From Patescibacteria group bacterium (GTDB taxonomy: Bacteria; Patescibacteriota; Minisyncoccia; UBA6257; 02-FULL-45-10c): a DNA stretch of 26,662 nt. This document shows, piece by piece, positions 6,665 through 13,439 of the stretch; the stretch's first letter is position 1, and every line of letters starts with the position of its first letter. The notes beneath the pieces are model-generated. The model had not been told where the DNA came from, did not search any database, and saw nothing but the letters and a program-made list of their open reading frames with translations. Position numbers and translations under genes: made by a program. The stretch lies in NCBI GenBank assembly GCA_018896875.1, contig JAHILT010000002.1, positions 1 through 26,662 of the forward strand, given 5' to 3'.

Positions 6665-7600
6665 CTATTTAGACTTCAAGTCATTAATTATCCATAAGTA
6701 ATACAAGCCATAAGACTTGTTTTTAAGCATTGTAAAAAAGCTGACCTTAGTGCTTTTTTTACTTTCAAGTTGAATCAACGAAGCATCATTTACTCGAGCA
6801 AACTTCTTCGCGACTTCAAAAGAATCCTCAATATAGCCAATCTGATCAACGAGTCCATTATCCAACGCTTGTTTAGCATCGAAGATTCTGCCGTCAGCCA
6901 AAATGCGAACTGTCGCCTCATCCATACGCCTACCCTGAGCCACTTTTTGAACAAAGCGTTCAAATGAATTGTCAATAATTCTCTGCGTAATTTCCAGAGC
7001 TTCTTTCGTAGGTGGCTTTAAAGGCGAAAGCATATCTTTGTTGCGACCTGATTTGATAATTGTATATTTCACGCCTTCCTTTGCTAGCTTGCTAGAAATA
7101 TCTACCGCATACATAATCACGCCAATGCTTCCTGTCCAAGTTTCGGGAGTTATAATAATCTTATCCGCAGGAGCAGAAACATAATACCCGCCCGAAGCCG
7201 CAATGCCATTGTAAAAAGCGACGACTGGCTTACCAAGCTTTTTAAACTTCATCACTTCGTTCCAAATTAAATCCGAGGCATTTACTTCTCCTCCCGGACT
7301 TTCAACTTTCAAAATAATCGCTTTTACACGAAAATCATTGCTTGCAACCCGAAGCATTAATTTAATATCTTCAACCATATTTGAATCCCCATAACTACTC
7401 TCGCTTATTTCCCCAGAAATTGGCACAACAGCAATTACATTTACCGTTGTTGTAGATCTCTGTAAATAAGATACCTTAACCAATTTGCTTGTGAACTCAG
7501 GTATCCAAGTCGTTGCTACTGGTTGAACTTTTCGTTTGCTAATTAAAGTGCAACCGGAAAATACAAATAAAATAAGTATCGGTATTATTAATCTTTTCAT
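6665..7600 (-). CDS. sppA: Signal peptide peptidase SppA, lipoprotein form
   Basis: SppA is a membrane-bound Ser/Lys protease that degrades released signal peptides. The ATG at 7600-7598 is chosen because it has AAGGAGG six bases upstream (7612-7606) and starts a clean signal sequence, MKRLIIPILILFVFSGC, whose Cys17 fits a lipobox; a frame seven codons longer exists but lacks this context. The product is 311 residues. The ClpP/crotonase-like core shows VVPISGEI, SPGGEVNASD, and GIAASGGYYVSAPADKI with Ser136 as nucleophile. Lys188 in KSGRNKDMLSP is the general base, the arrangement of Gram-positive-type SppA. The C-terminal part keeps DGRIFDAKQALDNGLVDQIG. It is a single-gene unit closed by a strong terminator. 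Base composition looks a little richer in GC than the surrounding genes. Confidence 0.93.
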   Translation of the reverse strand: MKRLIIPILILFVFSGCTLISKRKVQPVATTWIPEFTSKLVKVSYLQRSTTTVNVIAVVPISGEISESSYGDSNMVEDIKLMLRVASNDFRVKAIILKVESPGGEVNASDLIWNEVMKFKKLGKPVVAFYNGIAASGGYYVSAPADKIIITPETWTGSIGVIMYAVDISSKLAKEGVKYTIIKSGRNKDMLSPLKPPTKEALEITQRIIDNSFERFVQKVAQGRRMDEATVRILADGRIFDAKQALDNGLVDQIGYIEDSFEVAKKFARVNDASLIQLESKKSTKVSFFTMLKNKSYGLYYLWIINDLKSK

Positions 7601-7617
7601 AACGCCTCCTTGACCGG

Positions 7618-7675
7618 ACATTCGCTAAAATGTCTTAGGTCTTAACCAAACATCCATTAGAATGTTGTAGGTCTT
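7618..7675 (-). repeat. Two imperfect 26-bp repeats in the sppA leader
   Basis: ACATTCGCTAAAATGTCTTAGG... (7618-7643) and ACATCCATTAGAATGTTGTAGG... (7650-7675) are imperfect direct repeats 32 bp apart, both ending AGGTCTT. Each contains a small inverted repeat, ACATT/AATGT in the first and ACAT/ATGT in the second. Their place just upstream of the sppA Shine-Dalgarno would suit operators or small leader hairpins, but nothing more can be shown. The rest of 7676-7795 is AT-rich and without any gene. Confidence 0.4.
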
Positions 7676-7795
7676 TCTTTCAGTTTATTTTTTTGTGAAT
7701 GTACTTCTAATTTAATTAGAGCACTATCAAAAAACAATGCAAGAGCATAAAAATAAAAAACAAAAACAAAAACAACTAACGATTAATAATAAAAG

Positions 7796-8449
7796 TTAAA
7801 AAATTGCAGCAGGACCAATCAAGAAACGATAAGCAAAAAGAATTATTGGATATATAATATTCATAAGTCCTCCAAAAAGAAGCAATATTATCAAAAGGGT
7901 TCCATACCTTTCAATTGATAACCAAAATTGAGTAAATTTTTCTGGTAAAAACGCAAAAACAATTCTAGATCCGTCAAAAGGAGGAATAGGAATAAGATTA
8001 AAAATTCCTAAAAGTATGCTCATAAAAACAGCTATATTTAAAATAAAAAGTATTCCCCAAAAAACAGAATTAGGAGAAGCAACTGCTAGTGGAAGTATTA
8101 ATCTAGCGACTATTCCAAATAACACAGCTAATATAAAATTAGAAAGAGGACCAGCGGCAGCAATAAGCGCGCCATCTTTTTTTGGATTTTGTAAATTATA
8201 CGGATTAAACGGAACTGGCTTAGCCCAGCCTAGAATAAATGGACTGCCCGAAACCAAAAAAATCAAAGGAACCAAAAAAGATCCAAAAAACTCTAAGTGT
8301 TTTAATGGATTCAAAGTAAGCCGTCCCATTTCCTTAGCAGTATTATCACCAAGTTTATACGCCATAAGACCATGGGAAACCTCGTGAATAATAATTAAGA
8401 AAATTAAAATAACAATCTGACTAATTGGAATTAAAATAGCTTGGTCCAT
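7796..8449 (-). CDS. Site-2 protease family (M50B) membrane metalloprotease
   Basis: An intramembrane zinc protease of the S2P family; the bacterial members of this compact type have mostly unknown substrates. The 217 residues form about six hydrophobic segments. The first carries the zinc motif HEVSH (His22, Glu23, His26). The third ligand is Asp159 in NLIPIPPFDGSR, the hallmark NxxPxPxxDG motif. A GWAKPVPFNP segment at 74-83 and AAAGPLSNF at 97-105 are also typical of the family. There is no PDZ domain. It starts 4 bases after tyrS and is the last gene of the DUF5671-tyrS-protease set; the linkage to tyrS is probably only co-transcription. Confidence 0.93.
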   Translation of the reverse strand: MDQAILIPISQIVILIFLIIIHEVSHGLMAYKLGDNTAKEMGRLTLNPLKHLEFFGSFLVPLIFLVSGSPFILGWAKPVPFNPYNLQNPKKDGALIAAAGPLSNFILAVLFGIVARLILPLAVASPNSVFWGILFILNIAVFMSILLGIFNLIPIPPFDGSRIVFAFLPEKFTQFWLSIERYGTLLIILLLFGGLMNIIYPIILFAYRFLIGPAAIF

Positions 8450-8453
8450 TTTT

Positions 8454-9719
8454 TTATTTTATTACTATAAAATGATAATCTCTTTTCCCTCTTTTGATAA
8501 GAATATATTTTTCAAACATTAAATCTTTTTTAGACAAAACATAATCAGAATTTTGAATTTTTAATCCATTTATTTCTATCGCTTTGTTTTGCGTATCTTC
8601 TCTTGCTTGTCTTTTAGAGCCGACAACCTCCGTGCTTACTAGAAAATCAACAATCGACATATCATTAAACTTGTTCGTAGTTTTTATATCAGACCCAGAA
8701 AACACTTCTTTTAACTCTTGATTATTTAATTCTTTGATTTTCCCATAAAAAATCATCTGGGAAATTTTTTCTACACGATTCAAAACTTCTTTTCCATGAA
8801 CAAATTCTGTCATTTCTCTGGCTAAGATTTTTTGCGACTCTCTTTTTTCTGGCTCACTAGCCAAAACTTTTTTTAACCCATCAATCTCGTCTAAAGATAA
8901 AAAAGTATAATATTTTAAAAATTTAATAACATCATTATCGCCTACATTTATCCAAAATTGATAAAAATGATAAGGAGAAGTAAGTTCGGCATCTAGCCAT
9001 ATGTTTCCTTCTTCTGTTTTTCCAAATTTAGAACCATCTTCTTTTGTAGCCAAGGGCATAGTTAAAACTAATGCTTCCTTGCTAAGTTTTTTTCTTATTA
9101 ATTCTATACCAGCTGTCATATTCCCCCATTGATCCGAACCACCCACTTGTAAAACACAATTATATTTTTTGTATAGATTTAAAAAATCAAGAGCCTGAAT
9201 AATCATATAGCTAAATTCTGTAAATGAAATCCCTGTTTGCATTCTTTTTTGTACCGACTCCTTATTAATCATTTCGCTGATTGTAAAATGCTTTCCAATA
9301 TCACGTATAAAATCTATAAAATAAATATTTTTTAACCATTCATAATTATTAACGAATAATACTTTTCCTTTACAAAATATAGAGCCAAAATCAAAAAATT
9401 TAGAAAGTTGTTTTTTAAGATAATAAGAATTTTTCTTTATAGTTTTAAACTCAACAAAAGACCTTTCTTGCAATTTACCACTAGGATCACCAATAAGACC
9501 TGTGGCACCACCTACTAAAATAACAGGTCTTAATCCAGCCGTTTCTAATCTTTTAATAAAAATAATCGGAAGCAAGCTTCCTATGTGAAGACTTTGGGCA
9601 GTAGGATCAAAACCAAGATAAAAAGAATTGCCTTTTTTATTCAAAAAATCCTTAACAGCTTCTTCGTTGGAAGATTGATATATTAAACCTCTTTCTTTTA
9701 ATTCATTAAATAAATCCAT
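8454..9719 (-). CDS. tyrS: Tyrosyl-tRNA synthetase
   Basis: Charges tRNA-Tyr. The 421 residues match the bacterial TyrRS length. The class I signature is present as FDPTAQSLHIGSLLP (HIGH motif in the form HIGS, about residue 45). The substrate segment is VLQVGGSDQWGNMTAGIEL. The KMSKS loop appears as KFGKT in DGSKFGKTEEG, which is usual for TyrRS. The C-terminus carries an S4-type RNA-binding domain, roughly residues 350-421 (VGSKRQAREDTQNKAIEINGLKI is split here into VGSKRQARED and NKAIEINGLKI). It lies 6 bases after the DUF5671 gene and 4 before the protease. No T-box leader is seen upstream. Confidence 0.97.
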   Translation of the reverse strand: MDLFNELKERGLIYQSSNEEAVKDFLNKKGNSFYLGFDPTAQSLHIGSLLPIIFIKRLETAGLRPVILVGGATGLIGDPSGKLQERSFVEFKTIKKNSYYLKKQLSKFFDFGSIFCKGKVLFVNNYEWLKNIYFIDFIRDIGKHFTISEMINKESVQKRMQTGISFTEFSYMIIQALDFLNLYKKYNCVLQVGGSDQWGNMTAGIELIRKKLSKEALVLTMPLATKEDGSKFGKTEEGNIWLDAELTSPYHFYQFWINVGDNDVIKFLKYYTFLSLDEIDGLKKVLASEPEKRESQKILAREMTEFVHGKEVLNRVEKISQMIFYGKIKELNNQELKEVFSGSDIKTTNKFNDMSIVDFLVSTEVVGSKRQAREDTQNKAIEINGLKIQNSDYVLSKKDLMFEKYILIKRGKRDYHFIVIK

Positions 9720-9725
9720 TTTTTG

Positions 9726-10691
9726 TTATCTAATAATTTTTTCAATAGGCATAGGTATGGTATTGGAATTCTCAGAATATAATTCTGGATCTATAGTTTT
9801 TAAAAAACAATGCCTGCCGATTTCATGTTCCCAATTATCCCCATAAGGAATATCAAATTTATAATTACTACCTTCAGGTAATCCGAAATTAGATGGCAAG
9901 TTAAAATTTGCACAAAGCTCAAAAGATAAATCATCTTTTATAATATATTCATAAGAGCCTAAGGTTTGTGGATCTTTCGGGACAATAAATCCAGAAATAC
10001 TATCATTTAAATCTTCTAATTTTTCAGGCAGTACTTGTTTCTTTTGCCAATAATTTATTACATAATTTTGAATTGAATTTAAGTTGCCAACCTTTCTTTC
10101 GTCAAAATTATAAAGCCTAGCTTTTGTAGGAGAACCAGCAGAAAAAAATCCAGCTACAATACTTGCCAATATAAATAAACTAACTGCACAAGCTAAATAT
10201 CTAAGCTGACCAACAGATAAAGGGTTGTTGAGATCTTTTCGATAATACCAAAAGATAGTTCCTGCAACCAATAACACCACTAAAATTTTTAAAGCAAAAC
10301 GACTAGTTAAGTCCCCTCCTAAAAATCCATTAACCAAAACAACTAAGTCGGTAATTATAACTGACCCCGCAAAAAATAAAGTAAGGTAAGTTAACCATTT
10401 TTTAAATCTATATTCTCTTTTCTCTGGCATAACAATATATTCTTTCTGAAGCATTTTAGAAACCATTATATATACAGGGAAAACAATAATAAGCAAAGCC
10501 ATGGTTCTGCGAATAATGGCAGAGATAGAATTGTAACTCATATATTCTAACGGATCTGGAAACAGAATATTAATATATTGAAACAAGAGAGCGATAATAC
10601 TTCCTGCAGTTACATACAAAGAAATTATAATTAAAAGATGTAAAAAGAAATCTTTTGGTGAATTTTTTATACTTTCATTCATCCCACACAT
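9726..10691 (-). CDS. DUF5671-type membrane protein with an extracytoplasmic C-terminal region
   Basis: A 321-residue protein with the N-terminal layout of DUF5671, a family frequent in Parcubacteria-type genomes and of unknown function. Residues about 12-190 form five or six hydrophobic segments, beginning SPKDFFLHLLIIISLYV. The last membrane segment ends near 187. The remaining 130 residues are polar, with RKVGNLNSIQNYVINYWQ and VPKDPQTLGSYEYI, resembling the globular half of pseudopilin-like proteins; this likeness is only by eye. ATG codons at 10691 and 10682 are both possible. Neither has a Shine-Dalgarno, and the first lies inside a palindromic element (10681-10750), so the second may be the original start. 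It leads the tyrS-protease set. Confidence 0.8.
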   Translation of the reverse strand: MCGMNESIKNSPKDFFLHLLIIISLYVTAGSIIALLFQYINILFPDPLEYMSYNSISAIIRRTMALLIIVFPVYIMVSKMLQKEYIVMPEKREYRFKKWLTYLTLFFAGSVIITDLVVLVNGFLGGDLTSRFALKILVVLLVAGTIFWYYRKDLNNPLSVGQLRYLACAVSLFILASIVAGFFSAGSPTKARLYNFDERKVGNLNSIQNYVINYWQKKQVLPEKLEDLNDSISGFIVPKDPQTLGSYEYIIKDDLSFELCANFNLPSNFGLPEGSNYKFDIPYGDNWEHEIGRHCFLKTIDPELYSENSNTIPMPIEKIIR

Positions 10692-10750
10692 AACAAAGAC
10701 TGGAAAGTGTTTTTTAAAATTTACAATCTAATCTTTGCTATGTATGGGAT
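10681..10750. repeat. Palindromic element 1, overlapping the DUF5671 start
   Basis: ATCCCACACATAACAAAG at 10681-10698 is inverted as CTTTGCTATGTATGGGAT at 10733-10750 (16 of 18 positions pair). The interior holds GACTGGAAAGTGTTTT, also found in the neighbouring element. The whole 70 bp can form a long hairpin over the 5' end of the DUF5671 gene. Confidence 0.6.
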
Positions 10751-10752
10751 AA

Positions 10753-10894
10753 ATCCCTATCACATAATAAAGACTGAAAAGCGTTTTAAAAAAACTTTCT
10801 CTGACTTTGTTTTTTTATTAATTTATACGACTTGTTAATTTTACCACCTAAACTATTATACCCCACCAAAAATTGTTTTTATTATGTGTGGGAT
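10753..10894. repeat. Palindromic element 2, longer relative of element 1
   Basis: It begins ATCCCTATCACATAATAAAG and ends TTATTATGTGTGGGAT, the same ends as element 1, and also contains GACTGAAAAGCGTTTT, giving a direct repeat of 10681-10722. It starts two bases after element 1. A TATAAT on the minus strand (10860-10855) could be a -10 box for the DUF5671 gene, but its -35 is poor. The rest of 10895-11011 is AT-rich and shows no gene. Confidence 0.5.
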
Positions 10895-11011
10895 TCATTT
10901 TTTTAAAATTAATCAATAATTAATAACGACATATCTAACATTTATATTATAAACTAATTTTTTTCATTATACAGTATCTAAAAAATAAATATGAATGTAA
11001 ATAATTATCGC

Positions 11012-11040
11012 TTGACAAAAATGAAAATAATTGCTAATAT
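11012..11040 (+). promoter_or_regulatory. Near-consensus promoter for the 115-residue membrane protein
   Basis: TTGACA (11012-11017), a 17-base spacer and TAATAT (11035-11040), preceded by TGC (extended -10). The predicted start is near 11047, giving a leader of about 70 nt. It is one of the two strongest promoters in the window. Confidence 0.85.
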
Positions 11041-11118
11041 ATACAAGCTAAGATATGGTAAGCAAACCTATCAAGCAAATCTAAAAACGCACATTAAAAA
11101 CAAAAAGGAGGCTTTAAA

Positions 11119-11466
11119 GTGAATAGACTCTATAAATTAATCGCTCCGTTATGGATGATTACGGTATCTCCATGGGCATTGGTACTTTTGCTAAAAACTA
11201 CCAATTTCTCCATTGTAGCTGTCTCAATGATTGTAATCATAGGATCGTTCCTATATTTCGTAAGCTTAGCGACGATCTTAACGTATTTAAATTCACAAAA
11301 AATTATTCCGGTGTGGATTGTCAGCATACTCCCAATCACATTAGTAATAATGATAACTTACTCCATAGGTCTTCCTCTCTGGGTTATCTTGATACTTATG
11401 ATTACAGGGTCGCTTATATATTTCATAAATTTAGCGGCAATACTGAAACATTCTTTTCAAGAATAA
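11119..11466 (+). CDS. Small four-helix membrane protein with internal duplication
   Basis: A 115-residue hydrophobic protein that I do not recognise. It starts at GTG 11119, seven bases after a strong AAGGAGG (11105-11111). It has four likely membrane helices arranged as two similar halves: residues about 11-58 (WMITVSPWALVLLL, IVIIGSFLYFVSLATIL) and about 65-113 (WIVSILPITLVIMI, ILMITGSLIYFINLAAIL). The shared GS(F/L)(I/L)YF(V/I)(S/N)LA(T/A)IL motif marks the duplication. It has no charged residues in the membrane and short tails. It is a single-gene unit between a near-consensus promoter and a terminator, so it is probably well expressed. A role as a small transporter half, toxin or membrane stress protein cannot be told apart from the sequence. 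Confidence 0.85.
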   Translation: MNRLYKLIAPLWMITVSPWALVLLLKTTNFSIVAVSMIVIIGSFLYFVSLATILTYLNSQKIIPVWIVSILPITLVIMITYSIGLPLWVILILMITGSLIYFINLAAILKHSFQE

Positions 11467-11480
11467 CCATCCTTAAAGCT

Positions 11481-11518
11481 GACCCAGCGAATATAATATT
11501 CGCTGGGTCATTTTTTTT
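11481..11518 (+). terminator. Intrinsic terminator, copy 1 of a repeated hairpin
   Basis: GACCCAGCGAATA, loop TAA, TATTCGCTGGGTC (11481-11509), then eight Ts from 11511. The same hairpin recurs at 11922-11952 with only the centre and the outermost pair changed. Confidence 0.92.
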
Positions 11519-11540
11519 AAAAAAAATATAAAAACAATAG

Positions 11541-11569
11541 TAGACATATTTCTTCTATAAGGTTAGTAT
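11541..11569 (+). promoter_or_regulatory. Probable promoter for the 101-residue gene
   Basis: TAGACA (11541-11546), 17 bases, TAGTAT (11564-11569). Both boxes have mismatches, but the spacing is exact and the site lies between the terminator of the gene before and a strong Shine-Dalgarno. Confidence 0.5.
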
Positions 11570-11609
11570 GAAATTAGCATTATTTGAAAATAAAATATAA
11601 GGAGGTGTT

Positions 11610-11915
11610 ATGAACCCATATGATAATATCATCATTAAATTCCCAAAAAATTTTATAGAAAGAGTAAAAGCTGAATTTCCCGAAGTCCCCACACTTCATA
11701 AGGCATTAGATAACGGCAAACTTTTTCTTGTTGGGAAAATTCTTATTAATATTTACAACTTATTTGCCAAAAACAGTATCCGCGAAATTAAAAATAGCCA
11801 AGGCAAGAAACGCGAAAACGAAATCAACGAAAGATTCGACAAAGCCAAGCGATACGATTATTTATATCAAGAATGGAAAATATATTGTTTTATACATAAA
11901 CTGTGCCTAAAATAA
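11610..11915 (+). CDS. Unrecognised 101-residue basic protein
   Basis: It starts at ATG 11610, four bases after AAGGAGG (11599-11605). The product is soluble, Lys- and Asn-rich and probably helical. The first part, YDNIIIKFPKNFIERVKAEFP, looks like a short structured domain (split here: IIIKFPKNF and ERVKAEFPEVPTLHKAL). The middle DNGKLFLVGKILI is followed by a charged helix with ENEINERFDKAKRYDYLYQEW. The C-terminus has two cysteines (YCFIHKLCLK). I recognise no family. Like the gene before it, this is a lone gene with its own promoter and a terminator almost identical to that of its neighbour, which suggests the two were copied or are controlled alike. Confidence 0.8.
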   Translation: MNPYDNIIIKFPKNFIERVKAEFPEVPTLHKALDNGKLFLVGKILINIYNLFAKNSIREIKNSQGKKRENEINERFDKAKRYDYLYQEWKIYCFIHKLCLK

Positions 11916-11921
11916 CATTTC

Positions 11922-11959
11922 TAACCCAGCGAATATGATATTCGCTGGGTTATTTTTTT
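11922..11959 (+). terminator. Intrinsic terminator, copy 2 of the repeated hairpin
   Basis: TAACCCAGCGAATAT, G, ATATTCGCTGGGTTA (11922-11952), a 15-bp stem, followed by seven Ts (11953-11959). A weaker second hairpin, TACCCC/GGGGTA with GTTTTTT, follows at 11961-11990. Confidence 0.92.
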
Positions 11960-12002
11960 ATACCCCAAAAAGAATATGGGGTAGTTTTTTAAGAAAATAC
12001 AA

Positions 12003-12032
12003 AAAAAAGACGAAATTAATTTCGTCTTTTTT
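12003..12032 (-). terminator. Bidirectional terminator-like palindrome
   Basis: AAAAAAGACGAAATT and its exact complement form a 30-bp palindrome with As on one side and Ts on the other, so it can act in both directions. It lies 22 bases after the stop of the acidic 71-residue gene on the minus strand. Confidence 0.75.
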
Positions 12033-12054
12033 AATTTATATTACGATACTTGCT

Positions 12055-12270
12055 TTAAACCTGCTCAGAAGATTCTGGTTTATCTTCCAATGTCTTTTCT
12101 GGCTCAGGCACCCCAAAACCTCCTGGCGCTGGTGCTGGTGGCATTTCCGCTCCTTCTTCTATAATTTTTTCTTCTACTGGCAAGCCTTCTGGTTTAACTT
12201 CTTCTTGTGGCTGAGCTTCTTGCTCTCCACCTACAACTTTTTCGTCTTGTGGTTTATTTTCTCCGCACAT
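12055..12270 (-). CDS. Acidic Pro/Glu-rich low-complexity small protein
   Basis: A 71-residue protein starting MCGENKPQDEK and made mostly of Glu, Pro, Gln, Lys and Gly (for example EEVKPEGLPVEEK and PPAPAPGGFGVPEPEK). It is certainly disordered, with no hydrophobic core. The only cysteine is residue 2. I do not recognise a family. No Shine-Dalgarno precedes the ATG, as in several other genes here. Support for it being real comes from the terminator just after its stop, from the coding-like composition against an AT-rich background, and from the absurd Trp/Phe-rich alternative on the other strand. It lies in its own space after the Nudix gene. Confidence 0.6.
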   Translation of the reverse strand: MCGENKPQDEKVVGGEQEAQPQEEVKPEGLPVEEKIIEEGAEMPPAPAPGGFGVPEPEKTLEDKPESSEQV

Positions 12271-12293
12271 ATTTTTTATTTACCCTGTTAAAT

Positions 12294-12314
12294 AATTTTG
12301 CCTTTGGCAAAATT
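12294..12314 (-). terminator. Possible weak terminator after the Nudix gene
   Basis: AATTTTGCC, TTT, GGCAAAATT is a 9-bp hairpin with ATTATTT after it on the minus strand. The stem is AT-rich at the base and the T-run is interrupted. It sits about 110 bases after the Nudix stop; the rest of 12271-12423 shows nothing. Confidence 0.35.
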
Positions 12315-12423
12315 GCTCAAAGAACATTTACTAGGGCGAATTAATTTATATTATTTAATACGACTTTATTATAATACCTTTGTTCTTGTTAAAATTCAAC
12401 TAATATATTTTTATTTTAAATAA

Positions 12424-12969
12424 TTATATTAATTCTTTTATTTCTCTAAAAACCTCTAAAGATTTCTCGTCAAATATTTGCGGAACAAATTTCTTTTTTT
12501 GTTCGTCGGAAATATTAAAAATTTTTTCAATCGGATATATCTCAAATCCAAGCCCCTCTCCAACTTCTACTTTCAAATCCTTAATTTCTCCATCATATTT
12601 ATATATATAAACAGCTCTAATAATATTATTAGTTTTATTTATTATGGGGTCATAAAATTCCCCTCTTATCTTCTCTGTTGATTTAATACTATCTAGACTT
12701 ATTGATATGTCGGTTTCTTCTTTTGTTTCTCTTATTACTGCATCTTCATAACTTTCTCCTAATTCAACATGTCCATTAACTGTCGCATCTAAAAGATTAG
12801 CGAAAGTATCTTTGTTCTTTCCACGATACTGAAATATAATCTCTCCTTTAGAATTATAAAACCAAACCCAAACTTCCCGATGCAACAATCCTTGACTATG
12901 GATATTCTCTCTCGTGTCTTCGCCAATTATATTTTCTTTTTCGTCTATAATGTTTAGTCTGTTCTCCAT
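12424..12969 (-). CDS. Nudix hydrolase (YfcD-like)
   Basis: Nudix enzymes cleave nucleoside diphosphates linked to another group. The 181-residue protein has the Nudix box at residues 66-88: Gly66, Glu72, Arg80-Glu81, Glu84-Glu85, so all metal-binding Glu residues are present. The Gly usually near the end of the box is Asp87. The N-terminal part (NIIDEKENIIGEDTRENIHS, then GLLHREVWVWFYNSKGEII) resembles YfcD and isopentenyl-diphosphate isomerase-like Nudix proteins, which share the opening statement of a beta strand, a hinge and an HR motif. The substrate is unknown. The start is one base after the stop of the winged-helix gene, so the two are translationally coupled, and the regulator-like partner may control it. 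Confidence 0.92.
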   Translation of the reverse strand: MENRLNIIDEKENIIGEDTRENIHSQGLLHREVWVWFYNSKGEIIFQYRGKNKDTFANLLDATVNGHVELGESYEDAVIRETKEETDISISLDSIKSTEKIRGEFYDPIINKTNNIIRAVYIYKYDGEIKDLKVEVGEGLGFEIYPIEKIFNISDEQKKKFVPQIFDEKSLEVFREIKELI

Positions 12970-12970
12970 A

Positions 12971-13261
12971 TCAGTTTCTTACGTAATGAGAATATCTTCC
13001 CTTCCCGATTTGTCTCAAAATACCCTCTTGTTCTAATTCATTTAAATATCGTTCGGCTGTAGCATCAGAAACTCCAGCTATTTTTTCTACATCATTATTG
13101 GTTATTTTCAGATGGCTTTGCATATACTCAACAATCTTTTTTTTATTTTTTTGTTTTTCTGACAAAATCTCAGTAAGCGAAAGTCGTTTTTTTTGAGCAG
13201 CTAATTCATAGCCCAACCAACCTCCTGCTATACCAATTAATATCAAAAATAATGTATCCAT
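12971..13261 (-). CDS. Membrane-anchored winged-helix DNA-binding protein
   Basis: A 96-residue protein with two parts. Residues 1-22 (MDTLFLILIGIAGGWLGYEL) are a hydrophobic helix, probably a membrane anchor with the rest inside the cell. After a basic linker (about 23-43), residues 44-96 form a winged helix: IVEYMQSHLKITNNDVEKI, the recognition helix region VSDATAERYLNELEQEG, and the wing ILRQIGKGRYSHY. That layout is typical of MarR/DeoR-like or ArsR-like folds. It overlaps nothing and is one base before the Nudix start. A membrane-tied transcription regulator is the simple reading; protein-protein wings are also possible. No ligand-binding domain is present. Confidence 0.8.
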   Translation of the reverse strand: MDTLFLILIGIAGGWLGYELAAQKKRLSLTEILSEKQKNKKKIVEYMQSHLKITNNDVEKIAGVSDATAERYLNELEQEGILRQIGKGRYSHYVRN

Positions 13262-13304
13262 AGTAGTAAGTTTAAAATGTAAAAATCAAAATGTAAAATG
13301 ACCC

Positions 13305-13360
13305 CAGTGAAATAATTTTTCTTTCAGAAAAATTATCGCTTCGCGATATTTCACGAGGCA
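13305..13360. repeat. Three-way-junction repeat, copy A
   Basis: An outer stem GTGAAAT/ATTTCAC encloses two hairpins, AATTTTTCT-TTC-AGAAAAATT and ATCGC-TTC-GCGAT. The second copy is at 17913-17968. Within the folded part the copies differ only in the two hairpin loops. The rest of 13262-13538 is dispersed-repeat and AT-rich sequence without a gene. Confidence 0.8.
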
Positions 13361-13404
13361 GGCAAGAAAGAAAGATTACCGCGCTTCGCTCGTAATGACA
13401 GAAG

Positions 13405-13439
13405 AGAAAATCTCCCCTAACCCCTCCTAAAGGAGGGGA
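13405..13439. repeat. 35-bp dispersed repeat, copy A
   Basis: AGAAAATCTCCCCTAACCCC followed by TCCTAAAGGAGGGGA; it is identical to 19218-19252 and contains the hairpin CCCCTCC/GGAGGGG. A related but different version ends the 76-bp repeats at 18123 and 22142. Confidence 0.8.

Noticed and set aside
7676..7795. sppA promoter (TTGCAT and TAATTA)
   Set aside because: Both boxes are weak, the spacer is 18 bases, and many equal matches are expected by chance in this AT-rich stretch.
8016..8387. 123-residue plus-strand ORF
   Set aside because: Antisense to the site-2 protease gene, which has full motif support.
10681..10899. 5-bp target-site duplication TCATT around the palindromic elements
   Set aside because: The left copy is offset by one base from the element end, and five bases in AT-rich DNA carry little weight.
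11151..11531. 126-residue plus-strand ORF in another frame
   Set aside because: It overlaps the membrane protein gene that has the promoter and Shine-Dalgarno, and it runs through the terminator.
11935..12291. 118-residue plus-strand ORF rich in Trp and Phe
   Set aside because: It starts inside a terminator and is the mirror of the Pro/Glu-rich gene on the other strand; the composition is not protein-like.
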